In this document: piece after piece, positions 1-6,528 of the stretch
Layout of the letters: every line of letters begins with the position of its first letter
How positions within the stretch are numbered: position 1 is the first letter of the stretch
Source of the DNA: Acidimicrobiales bacterium
GTDB lineage: Bacteria > Actinomycetota > Acidimicrobiia > Acidimicrobiales > RAAP-2
DNA: 8,267 nucleotides
Direction: 5' to 3'
NCBI GenBank assembly: GCA_017883105.1
Contig: JADGOF010000081.1
Location: forward strand, 1-8,267
Notes under the pieces: generated by a model
Databases searched by the model: none
The model's input: only the letters and a program-made list of their open reading frames with translations
What the model was told of the DNA's origin: nothing
Position numbers and translations under genes: made by a program

Positions 1-1
1 G

Positions 2-700
2 GCGCTGGTGGTGGCCGGTTCACGTGGCCTCGGACGGGCCACGGCTGAAGCACTGGCCGGTGAAGGGGCCAAGGTCATGCTGTCCGCCCGGGATCAAGGA
101 AGTCTGGCCGCAGCCCAGACGTCGATACAGGCAGCTGGAGCCGACGTGGCAACAGTGGTCGCGGACATCACCGACCCTGCTGCACCGTCGGCGGTGGTCG
201 ATGCCACGATTGACACCTTCGGCGGTGTCGACATCGTCATCGCCAATGCCGGCGGACCCCCGCCCGGCCGCGCCCTCGACCTCGACGATGATGCGCTCGA
301 GGCTGCCCTCAACGCCAACCTGCTGTCCGCGGTGCGCCTGATCAGGGCGGCGCTGCCCACCATGCGGGAGAGGGCGTGGGGGCGGATCTGCTGCATCACC
401 TCCTACTCCGTGGTGCAACCGGTCCCGACCCTGGCCCTGTCGAACACCGCCCGGGTCGGCTTGTGGGCCTGGGCGAAGACGGCAGCCCAGGACCTGGCCT
501 CCGAGGGGTCGGGGATCACGCTCAACCTGGCCTGCCCTGGTCCGCATGCCACCGACCGCATGCGGGAGCTGGGCGGCACCGGGGTGATGGGTAATCCGGC
601 AGATTTCGGGAAGATCGTCGCCTTCCTCTGCTCGGAGCAGGCCGGATTCGTCAACGGTGCCGCGGTTGTGGTCGACGGCGGGGCCACCCTGGCGCTTTAG
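2..700 (+). CDS. SDR-family oxidoreductase (FabG-like) with non-canonical active site, 5'-truncated
   Basis: This is the C-terminal 232 residues of a short-chain dehydrogenase/reductase, a Rossmann-fold NAD(P)-dependent enzyme family. The reading frame is open from base 2, and the glycine-rich cofactor motif GSRGLG (visible residues 6-11) lies at the very edge, so only a few N-terminal residues are missing. A GTG at base 8 is in frame but falls inside the first beta strand, so it is not a likely start. NAGG is at visible residues 82-85, the structural Asn of the family at 106, and the catalytic-type Ser at 134. At the YxxxK position, 13 residues after that Ser, the sequence is SNTAR: the expected Tyr is Ser147 and the expected Lys is Arg151. 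The C-terminus (NGAAVVVDGGATLAL) is typical and complete. Family membership is certain. The substrate is unknown, and a simple ketoreductase role is doubtful given the altered residues. The gene converges on the DUF389 gene. Confidence 0.93.
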   Translation, partial: ALVVAGSRGLGRATAEALAGEGAKVMLSARDQGSLAAAQTSIQAAGADVATVVADITDPAAPSAVVDATIDTFGGVDIVIANAGGPPPGRALDLDDDALEAALNANLLSAVRLIRAALPTMRERAWGRICCITSYSVVQPVPTLALSNTARVGLWAWAKTAAQDLASEGSGITLNLACPGPHATDRMRELGGTGVMGNPADFGKIVAFLCSEQAGFVNGAAVVVDGGATLAL

Positions 701-743
701 GGGGCATCGTCCCTCTCGGCGGGGCTATGGCCGATCGGAGGCG

Positions 744-1715
744 TCAGCCGGTTTCCAGCGTGCCGTTGCTGGACAGCCCAGCAGCCCCCATCTTGAGTTC
801 GCGGTGCATCCAGTACCGGCGCTGCAGGATCAGCACCACCACTCCGACGGCCAACAGGACCGCGACATTCAACAGGAGCTGTTCGCCGGCGCCCATCGCT
901 TCGCTCCACTGGCCGAAGGCCACGGCCACTCCCACGTCGGCGGCCGCGGGGATGGTGGTGACCGAGATGAAGACACCGATCAGAGCGCTGGCCCGGGCTT
1001 GGGTGATGGACACGACGCCGACGATTCCGGCGATGAACGCGATGATCACCGAGTAGAAGTTCGGCTGGCTGATCAGGTCGGAGACCGGACGGAAGCCCAG
1101 GGTGAAGTCACGTGGCGACCCGACCGTCTGGTGGATCACCTCGGAGAAGACGAACGTCGCCACGATGGCCAATGCGAAGCCCACCGTGAGGGCGAGCAGA
1201 CCCCGGCGGACCGGCTGTCGGTTGCGCTCGGTGATTCCGAGCGCGGCACCGAGGATCGCGTTGTACTCCGGACCGACGACCATGGCGGCCACGATCAGGA
1301 TCTGCGAGTTGGTGAGGATCCCCACCGCCGCCAGCAGTCCCGCGGCCACCAGCAACACGTAGAAGCTGACGGGATAGGTGGCGTTGAGCCGGATGGTCGC
1401 ATCGACCACTTCCCACACGGGAGCGATCTCGCGGTCGTTGACGATCGGTCTGATCATCTCCCGGTGGGTCCGGACGATTGCCGTCTCCGTCCTGTCGATG
1501 GAGATCGGTCCCCGTTGGCGTGGGCCCAACGCCCGAAGCTGGTGGATCACATCGTTGGCTACATCGGGGAGCAGATCGCACTCGACCACGTCCCCGTCCG
1601 GGAATCGGGCCGCCAGGCGATGGACGGTGACATTGGCCACGCCGATGTTGGCTCCGAGCACGTCCAGGATGTGGCCGGTCCCTTCTGACGGGCTGGCCAC
1701 CCGAATGTGGAACAC
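744..1715 (-). CDS. DUF389 multi-pass membrane protein
   Basis: Uncharacterised integral membrane protein of the DUF389 (TIGR00341-like) family, 323 residues from the chosen start. Residues 1-90 form a soluble alpha/beta domain beginning MFHIRVASP and containing GDVVECDLL, as in actinobacterial members. After VWEEVVDATIRL-like sequence around residues 100-110 come about six hydrophobic segments: roughly 115-134, 137-160, 172-191, 221-240, 243-268 and 288-308. The family signature AAMVVGPEYN lies in the second segment (143-152). The C-terminus is short and polar. The start is a GTG at 1715 because AGGAGG sits six bases upstream and because relatives begin with this same strand. An ATG at 1754 would add 13 basic residues and would bury the ribosome site inside the gene. 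Biochemical function is unknown for the family. The 43-base gap to the converging SDR gene holds no clear terminator. The upstream minus-strand neighbour is a single-pass membrane protein gene 259 bases away. Confidence 0.9.
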   Translation of the reverse strand: MFHIRVASPSEGTGHILDVLGANIGVANVTVHRLAARFPDGDVVECDLLPDVANDVIHQLRALGPRQRGPISIDRTETAIVRTHREMIRPIVNDREIAPVWEVVDATIRLNATYPVSFYVLLVAAGLLAAVGILTNSQILIVAAMVVGPEYNAILGAALGITERNRQPVRRGLLALTVGFALAIVATFVFSEVIHQTVGSPRDFTLGFRPVSDLISQPNFYSVIIAFIAGIVGVVSITQARASALIGVFISVTTIPAAADVGVAVAFGQWSEAMGAGEQLLLNVAVLLAVGVVVLILQRRYWMHRELKMGAAGLSSNGTLETG

Positions 1716-1974
1716 GGGCTTCCTCCTCGATGTCGGTGTTCGTTTGCGATCCATCTCGGTTGCCGCACCGCGGACGATCCCGTGCGCACCGTCGGCTGTC
1801 CGGGGACGAGGGGCTGCAGGCGACAGATCAGCCCAGCGGGCGTCAGGTGTCCGGGCGGAAGAGACTCTATCGACACAGGGGAGCAGATCGGCCGGCATCC
1901 GGGCATGGGCGGACGCCGCCGGAATCGGAGATCCACACCCGACGGGGGAACGTCCATGGCGCAGCGAGCCCGGA
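1716..1974. other. Intergenic region upstream of the DUF389 gene
   Basis: These 259 bases between the stop of the small membrane-protein gene and the DUF389 start hold no convincing gene. Two small inverted repeats are visible: GGCGG/CCGCC with a three-base loop at 1908-1920, and GGGCTG/CAGCCC with a 12-base loop at 1811-1834. Neither is followed by a T-run on the minus strand, so neither reads as a standard intrinsic terminator. The first could still be a weak terminator for the upstream gene. A minus-strand TAGAGT at 1869-1864 fits a TANNNT-type -10 element, but no matching -35 is evident. Confidence 0.4.
1722..1727 (-). promoter_or_regulatory. Ribosome binding site deciding the DUF389 start
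   Basis: On the minus strand AGGAGG is followed by a six-base spacer (AAGCCC) and GTG at 1715. It is the best Shine-Dalgarno match seen at any gene start in the window. It argues for the GTG start over the upstream in-frame ATG at 1754, which has no comparable site. Confidence 0.8.
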
Positions 1975-2523
1975 CTAGCGGTCAGGTGCCTCCGAAGCGC
2001 GGGGAGGCGGAGCAGGTGGTTGGACCAGCAGGGGGAGGGCCGACCCCGTGGCCGTTGTCTCCTCGGTCGATGGCCCACCAGGTGATGGTGGCGGACGCTC
2101 GGGCGTGACGTCCGACGGCGGACGCAGACGTAGGGCCTCCTCGGCGTCAAACGATCGAACGGTGGCGGGACGTGAACGATCGATGGCGCCGAACGACGAG
2201 GGAACGACCAGTGGATGCGGAGTGTCGGCCTTGTGGGTCGCCCCATGTTTCGGAGAGACAAATGATGGCGCCAGTGGTCGGGCTCCCGGATTGACCGAGG
2301 TGTCGATCAACGATTTCCCGACGGCACTGTGTCCGTAGCGCTCCACGTCGAAGTCGTGAAAGCCGGTACTTGCGGCCTTCCACTTCTTTTGGCTTTGGGA
2401 GCGCCTGACCTTGACAGCCAGCAGCACGATCAGGAGGACGGCGGCTGCGCCCAGGAGAATGAACTCGATGCGGGACCAGCTGTTGCCCGTGGCGAACAGC
2501 GCTCCTACGCGAATGGAAGCCAT
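1975..2523 (-). CDS. Single-pass membrane protein with disordered Pro-rich tail, unknown function
   Basis: A 182-residue protein I do not recognise. Residues 1-18 form a short N-terminal segment. Residues 19-38 are a strongly hydrophobic helix (core LLGAAAVLLIVLLAV). It is followed by a basic stretch (KVRRSQSQKKWK, 38-49), which by the positive-inside rule places the long C-terminal part in the cytoplasm. Residues 50-80 are mixed polar sequence (FHDFDVERYGHS, GKSLIDTS) that could be a small conserved element. From about residue 80 the chain is low-complexity and rich in Pro, Ser, Thr and Arg, ending in a very Pro-rich tail (138-182), so it is probably disordered. Codon use in the first half is clearly coding-like. 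I chose the ATG at 2523 because GGGTGGGG on the minus strand lies six bases upstream. ATG 2529 is the alternative, and the open frame further upstream (to 2814) is not coding-like. The gene lies between metH and the DUF389 gene on the same strand but is separated from both by long gaps. Confidence 0.7.
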   Translation of the reverse strand: MASIRVGALFATGNSWSRIEFILLGAAAVLLIVLLAVKVRRSQSQKKWKAASTGFHDFDVERYGHSAVGKSLIDTSVNPGARPLAPSFVSPKHGATHKADTPHPLVVPSSFGAIDRSRPATVRSFDAEEALRLRPPSDVTPERPPPSPGGPSTEETTATGSALPLLVQPPAPPPRASEAPDR

Positions 2524-2876
2524 CGACATCCCCACCCATGGTAGTGACGAGAAGCACGTTCCGCACTGAATAGCTACGTCGAAGTCGGACTGCCGGCGGT
2601 GCTCATCGTTACCCGGTGGTCGACGAGGTGATCGGCGCCAAGTGGCCGTGGGCACCGGTGGCGCTGGGCACTTCGAACGGGATGGCCTGGGTTCCCCCAC
2701 CGATGGTTGGAGCAGCCCGGTGGTGCATGCCGCAGCGTCGGTGGCATCCGGGATCCGGAAGAGCACGACGGCTATCGACCACACAGAACGCCCATGCGAC
2801 GCCGAAGGTGCCACGGCGAGGGGGATGACCCGGTTGAGGGAACGGAACCACCGACGAGACGGCAGGGGCGTCGCCC
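2524..2876. other. 353-base gap between metH and the small membrane-protein gene
   Basis: I see no convincing gene here. Open frames exist on both strands, but their translations are low-complexity and resemble no family. Immediately after the metH stop there is only a four-base-pair hairpin (GGGC/GCCC, loop of three, about 2866-2876) with no T-run, so no clear terminator. An imperfect tandem repeat of 14 bases (2642-2655 and 2658-2671, two mismatches) and a five-base-pair inverted repeat ATGCC/GGCAT near 2728-2748 are present. The promoter for the small membrane-protein gene presumably lies in the part near 2530-2620, but no strong -35/-10 pair is visible. Confidence 0.5.
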
Positions 2877-5800
2877 TTAGGCCACGAAGTACTTGGCTTG
2901 GGGATGGTGGCAGACGATGGCGGTGGTCGACTGCTCCGGATGGAGTTGGAACCCTTCGCTCACCTCGACACCGATGCGGTCGGCCCCGAGCAGATCGACC
3001 ACCTTGGCATTGTCCTCAAGCGCCGGGCACGCCGGGTACCCCCACGAGTAACGGCCGCCGCGGTACTTCTGACGGAAGAGCCCGGTGAGCGTCGGCCCGT
3101 CCTCGTCGGCAAACCCGAGCTCCTCGCGGATGCGGTGGTGCCAGTACTCGGCCAGTCCTTCCGCCATCTCCACACCCAGGCCGTGCAGGTAGAGATACTG
3201 CTTGTACTCGTTGGCGGCAAACAGCCGAGCTGTCTCCTCAGAGATCCGTGATCCCATGGTGACCACCTGAAAACTGGCCCAGTCCGGCTCGCCCGAATCC
3301 GCCGAGCGGAAGAAATCGCTGATGCACAGCCAGGGCTCCTCGGTTTGGCGGGGAAAGCTGAACCGTGTCCATTCCGATGTCCGGCTGTCGTCCTTCCAGA
3401 TGACCAGGTCGTCGCCTTCGGTGTTGGCGGCGAAGTGGCCCCAGGCCACCTGCGGCACCAACAGTTGTTCCGCCGTGGCCTTGGACAGCTGCTCGCGCAA
3501 CAGGCTCCGCACCCGTTCCTTGAAGGCCGGATCGTCTTCTCCGTTTTCGGGTCGGAGACCCCACTGGTTCCGGAACAGCGCGGTTTCGTTGAGGTAGGAG
3601 GCGATGCCGTCAATGGACATGCCCTTGGCCACCCGGCTGCCCACGAAGGGCGGCACGAAGACGGGATTGTCGGTCGCCACGTCCGGCGAGCGGACCGGGA
3701 GCAATTCGCCGCGTTCGCGGGCTTCGGCGGCTGCCTGCTTCCGGAGTTCGCTCTTGCGGGGCCCGAGGTCCCGTCCGCCTATGATCGTCCCGAACTCCGG
3801 GTCGTCCTCACCGGAACGGGTGATCTCCACCAGCCGGTCCATGGTGCGCAACCCTTCGAAGGCGTCCTTGCCGTAGAAGAGGCGCCCGTCGTAGACCTTC
3901 CGGAGGTCGCGCTCGACATAGGTACGGGTCAGCGCCGCGCCTCCTAGGATGACGGGGATGTGGGACAGATTGCGTCGGTTCAACTCCTCGAGATTGTCCC
4001 GCATGATCAGGGTGGACTTGACCAGCAGCCCGCTCATGCCGATGGCGTCGGCCTTGGACTCTTCGAGAGCGGCGACCATGTCGGTGATCCCCACCTTGAT
4101 GCCGAGGTTCTTCACCGTGTAGCCGTTGTTGGTGAGGATGATGTCGACCAGGTTCTTACCGATGTCGTGCACGTCACCCTTGACCGTGGCCAGCACCATC
4201 ACACCCTTACCGCCCTGGTCGGCCTTCTCCATGTGGGGCTCGAGGTAGGCCACCGCCGTCTTCATCGTCTCGGCGGAACCGAGCACGAACGGCAACTGCA
4301 TTTCCCCGGACGCGAACAGCTCGCCGACGGTCTTCATGCCGGCCAGCAACATGTCATTGACGATGGCGAGCGGCGCCAGGCCGCCGGCCATCGCTTCGTC
4401 GAGGTCGGCTTCGAGGCCGTTGCGGTCACCGTCGATGATCCGGTGCTCCAGACGCCGTTCGATGGCCCACCCCGATCGGTCCTCGGTCGAGGCCACCGTC
4501 GATGCGGAGACCCCTTCGAAGATAGCCAGGAGCTCGGTCAGGGGGTCGTAGCCGTCATGCCGCCGGTCGTAGATCAGGTCGAGGCAGACCTCACGGGCCC
4601 GGTCGTCGATCTTCGACAGCGGCAGGATTTTCGACGCATGGACGATGGCCGCGTCAAGGCCGGCCTCCACACACTCGTGGAGGAACACCGAGTTGAGCAC
4701 CTGGCGGGCGGCCGGGTTGAGGCCGAAGGAGACGTTGGAGAGGCCCAGCACCGTGTAGACGCCGGGAAGTTCCGTCTTGATCCGGCGGATGCCCTCGATG
4801 GTCTCGATGCCGTCCTTCCGGCTCTCCTCCATGCCGGTCGAAAGGGGGAGGGCCAATGGGTCGAACATCAGATCCTCTGGTCTGAGCCCGTACCGCTCGA
4901 CCGCGATGTCACGAATTGCAGTGGCCGCGCGTACCTTCCAGTCGGCCGTCCGGGCCTGGCCCTCCTCGTCGATGCAAGTGCACACCACCGCAGCACCGAA
5001 CTCCTTGGCCAGGGTGAGGAACGAATCGAGGCGGGTGCCCGCCTCGTCCCCTTCCTCCAGGTTCACCGAGTTGATGACTGCACGGCCCCCGATCCACGAC
5101 AGCGCGGCCTCCACCACCGGTGCCTCGGTGGAGTCGACCATGAGGGGGGCGGTCGACTGGGTGGCGAAACGGGACGCGATCTCCTCCATGTCGGCCACGC
5201 CGTCGGCGCCGGTGTAGTCGACGCAGACATCGATCAGATGCGAGCCCTCTTTCACCTGGTCGCGGGCCATGGCCACGCAGGTGTCCCAGTCTGCCTCCAG
5301 CATTGCCTCGCGGAACTTCTTCGAGCCGTTGGCATTGGTCCGTTCCCCCACCACGAGGAACGAGGTGTCCTGGGTGAAGGGGACCTGGGTGTAGATGGAG
5401 GCGGCCCCGTGCTCGGGCTCGGGGTGGAGCTCCGCGGGAGTGAGATCGGCGCAGGCAGCCACCACGGCGGCAAGATGGTCGGGAGTGGTCCCGCAGCACC
5501 CACCGATCACCGACACCCCCAGCTCGCTGACGAACTGTCGGTGGAATTCGCCCAGCTGTTCGGGGGTCAGGTCGTAGTGCATGGCGCCGTCGACCACCGA
5601 GGGCAGACCGGCGTTGGGCAGGCAGGAGATGGGGACGGACGCGTGGCCGGCCAGGTGGCGCAACGGCTCGAACATCTCCGCCGGCCCGGTGGCACAGTTG
5701 AGGCCGATGAGGTCGATGTCCATGGCCTCGAGGGCGCAGAGGGCGGCGCCGACCTCGGTGCCCGGCAGCATGGTGCCGGTGAGCTCGATGGTGACCTGCA

Positions 5801-6383
5801 CCTGGATGGGCAGTCGGCGACCTGCTGCCCGCATTGCCCGGCGGGTGGCGTTGATGGCCGACTTGGCCTGCAACAAGTCGAAGACCGTCTCGATCACGAT
5901 GAGGTCGACGCCGCCTTCGATAAGGGCTGCGACCTGCTCTTGGTAGGCGTCACGGAGGTCGGCGTAGCGGATCTGCCCGAGTGTCGGGAACTTGGTGCCC
6001 GGGCCGATGCTGCCGGCCACCCAGCGGGGTCGATCGGGCGTGGAGAAGTCGTTGGCCGCTCCACGGGCCAGGGCGGCCGCCGCCAGATTCAGCTCACGGA
6101 CCCGGTGGGCCTGTCCGTATTCGGCCAAGACCGGTCCGAATGCTCCGAAGGTGTCGGTCTCGACCACGTCACAGCCCACTTCGAAGAACGACCGGTGGAC
6201 CTTGTCGACCGCGTCGGGCCGGGTGATCACCAGCAGCTCGTTGCAGCCTTCGAGGTTGGAACCACCGAAATCGTCGGCGGTCAGCTCGGCCAGTTGCAGA
6301 TTGGTGCCCATCGCGCCGTCAAAGACGACGACCCGTTCGGACACAGCCTGCAGGTAGCTGGAAGTGGAAGGTTCGGCGGCCAT
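2877..6383 (-). CDS. metH: Cobalamin-dependent methionine synthase
   Basis: Full-length 1168-residue 5-methyltetrahydrofolate:homocysteine methyltransferase, a cytosolic enzyme that moves the methyl group of methyl-THF to homocysteine through cobalamin. All four modules are present in order. The homocysteine domain (about 10-310) has FDGAMGTNLQ and zinc ligands Cys230, Cys296 and Cys297 (GGCCGTTP). The pterin domain (about 340-595) has VVGERTN at 344-350, Asp385, MVDSTE at 415-420, INSVNLEEG at 437-445 and GLSNVSFGLN at 547-556. The cap and cobalamin domain (about 640-860) has cap residues Phe690 and Leu697, GDVHDIG with the axial ligand His739, Ser784, and ILGGAA at 812-817. The activation domain (about 905-1160) has Arg1111 and GYPACP at 1115-1120 for SAM-dependent reactivation. 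E. coli MetH is somewhat longer (1227 residues). ATG 6383 is the first possible start: an in-frame TGA lies nine bases upstream. No good ribosome site precedes it. The gene is divergent from the adenosyltransferase gene. Confidence 0.98.
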   Translation of the reverse strand: MAAEPSTSSYLQAVSERVVVFDGAMGTNLQLAELTADDFGGSNLEGCNELLVITRPDAVDKVHRSFFEVGCDVVETDTFGAFGPVLAEYGQAHRVRELNLAAAALARGAANDFSTPDRPRWVAGSIGPGTKFPTLGQIRYADLRDAYQEQVAALIEGGVDLIVIETVFDLLQAKSAINATRRAMRAAGRRLPIQVQVTIELTGTMLPGTEVGAALCALEAMDIDLIGLNCATGPAEMFEPLRHLAGHASVPISCLPNAGLPSVVDGAMHYDLTPEQLGEFHRQFVSELGVSVIGGCCGTTPDHLAAVVAACADLTPAELHPEPEHGAASIYTQVPFTQDTSFLVVGERTNANGSKKFREAMLEADWDTCVAMARDQVKEGSHLIDVCVDYTGADGVADMEEIASRFATQSTAPLMVDSTEAPVVEAALSWIGGRAVINSVNLEEGDEAGTRLDSFLTLAKEFGAAVVCTCIDEEGQARTADWKVRAATAIRDIAVERYGLRPEDLMFDPLALPLSTGMEESRKDGIETIEGIRRIKTELPGVYTVLGLSNVSFGLNPAARQVLNSVFLHECVEAGLDAAIVHASKILPLSKIDDRAREVCLDLIYDRRHDGYDPLTELLAIFEGVSASTVASTEDRSGWAIERRLEHRIIDGDRNGLEADLDEAMAGGLAPLAIVNDMLLAGMKTVGELFASGEMQLPFVLGSAETMKTAVAYLEPHMEKADQGGKGVMVLATVKGDVHDIGKNLVDIILTNNGYTVKNLGIKVGITDMVAALEESKADAIGMSGLLVKSTLIMRDNLEELNRRNLSHIPVILGGAALTRTYVERDLRKVYDGRLFYGKDAFEGLRTMDRLVEITRSGEDDPEFGTIIGGRDLGPRKSELRKQAAAEARERGELLPVRSPDVATDNPVFVPPFVGSRVAKGMSIDGIASYLNETALFRNQWGLRPENGEDDPAFKERVRSLLREQLSKATAEQLLVPQVAWGHFAANTEGDDLVIWKDDSRTSEWTRFSFPRQTEEPWLCISDFFRSADSGEPDWASFQVVTMGSRISEETARLFAANEYKQYLYLHGLGVEMAEGLAEYWHHRIREELGFADEDGPTLTGLFRQKYRGGRYSWGYPACPALEDNAKVVDLLGADRIGVEVSEGFQLHPEQSTTAIVCHHPQAKYFVA

Positions 6384-6442
6384 GATCCATCAAGGCTACC
6401 GGGGAGGGGACATAGTGGCGACAGTCTCATCACCGGACGGAC

Positions 6443-6464
6443 GGCCGGCGGCACCGGACCGGCC
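6443..6464. repeat. Inverted repeat GGCCGG-N10-CCGGCC, possible operator or hairpin
   Basis: A perfect six-base inverted repeat, GGCCGG (6443-6448) and CCGGCC (6459-6464), is separated by ten bases. A second short one follows, CGGT-CGA-ACCG at 6467-6477. The word CACCGGAC also occurs twice directly (6431-6438 and 6452-6459). The position in the middle of the divergent region would suit an operator, but in GC-rich DNA such repeats also arise by chance. Confidence 0.4.
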
Positions 6465-6516
6465 TTCGGTCGAACCGGTGACAGGTTGCCCGATGTGTGT
6501 CGTTTAGCATCGACGG

Positions 6517-6522
6517 GGTGAT
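6517..6522 (+). promoter_or_regulatory. Ribosome binding site of the adenosyltransferase gene
   Basis: GGTGAT matches the extended anti-Shine-Dalgarno region (complement of AUCACC at the 16S 3' end) and lies six bases before GTG 6529. This supports GTG 6529 as the start. An in-frame TAG at 6505-6507 means no earlier start is possible beyond a few codons, and none of those is a start codon. Confidence 0.6.
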
Positions 6523-6528
6523 GACCCA

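Larger units (their letters stand above)
6384..6528. promoter_or_regulatory. Divergent metH / adenosyltransferase intergenic region
   Basis: These 145 bases must carry the promoters for both divergent genes. The region is rich in ACCGG/CCGG words and contains several short inverted repeats. A plus-strand TAGCAT at 6505-6510 fits a TANNNT -10 element for the adenosyltransferase gene, but no good -35 is placed at 16-18 bases. A minus-strand TATGTC (6414-6409) is a weaker candidate for metH. I searched by eye for the conserved B12 box of cobalamin riboswitches and for SAM-riboswitch features and saw neither. The region is also short to hold a full cobalamin riboswitch. Confidence 0.6.

Noticed and set aside
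697..746. Bidirectional terminator between the converging SDR and DUF389 genes
   Set aside because: Only four-base stems (for example AGGG/CCCT) with no T-run are visible, which is too weak to call.
657..1688. Plus-strand open frame of 343 codons over the DUF389 gene
   Set aside because: Composition is Asp/His/Arg-rich nonsense antisense to a clear membrane protein, and it overlaps the SDR end.
1716..2261. Upstream extension of the DUF389 frame
   Set aside because: The extension is Arg/Pro-rich, overlaps the small membrane-protein gene and ignores the AGGAGG-GTG start.
2524..2814. Upstream extension of the small membrane-protein frame
   Set aside because: The translation is low-complexity and lacks coding-like third-position bias. 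A suitable start and ribosome site lie at 2523.
2609..2851. Minus-strand open frame of 80 codons with several Cys and His
   Set aside because: The residues do not form a spaced metal-binding motif, there is no ribosome site, and competing frames overlap it. It is not supportable as a gene.
3960..6521. Plus-strand open frame of 853 codons
   Set aside because: It lies antisense to metH, whose translation matches the enzyme over its full length. The antisense translation is His/Val/Gly-rich and resembles no family. It is a by-product of GC-rich codon use.
6384..6528. Cobalamin or SAM riboswitch upstream of metH or the adenosyltransferase
   Set aside because: No B12-box or SAM-riboswitch core sequence is visible, and the space is short for a cobalamin riboswitch with expression platform. 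A covariance-model search would settle it.
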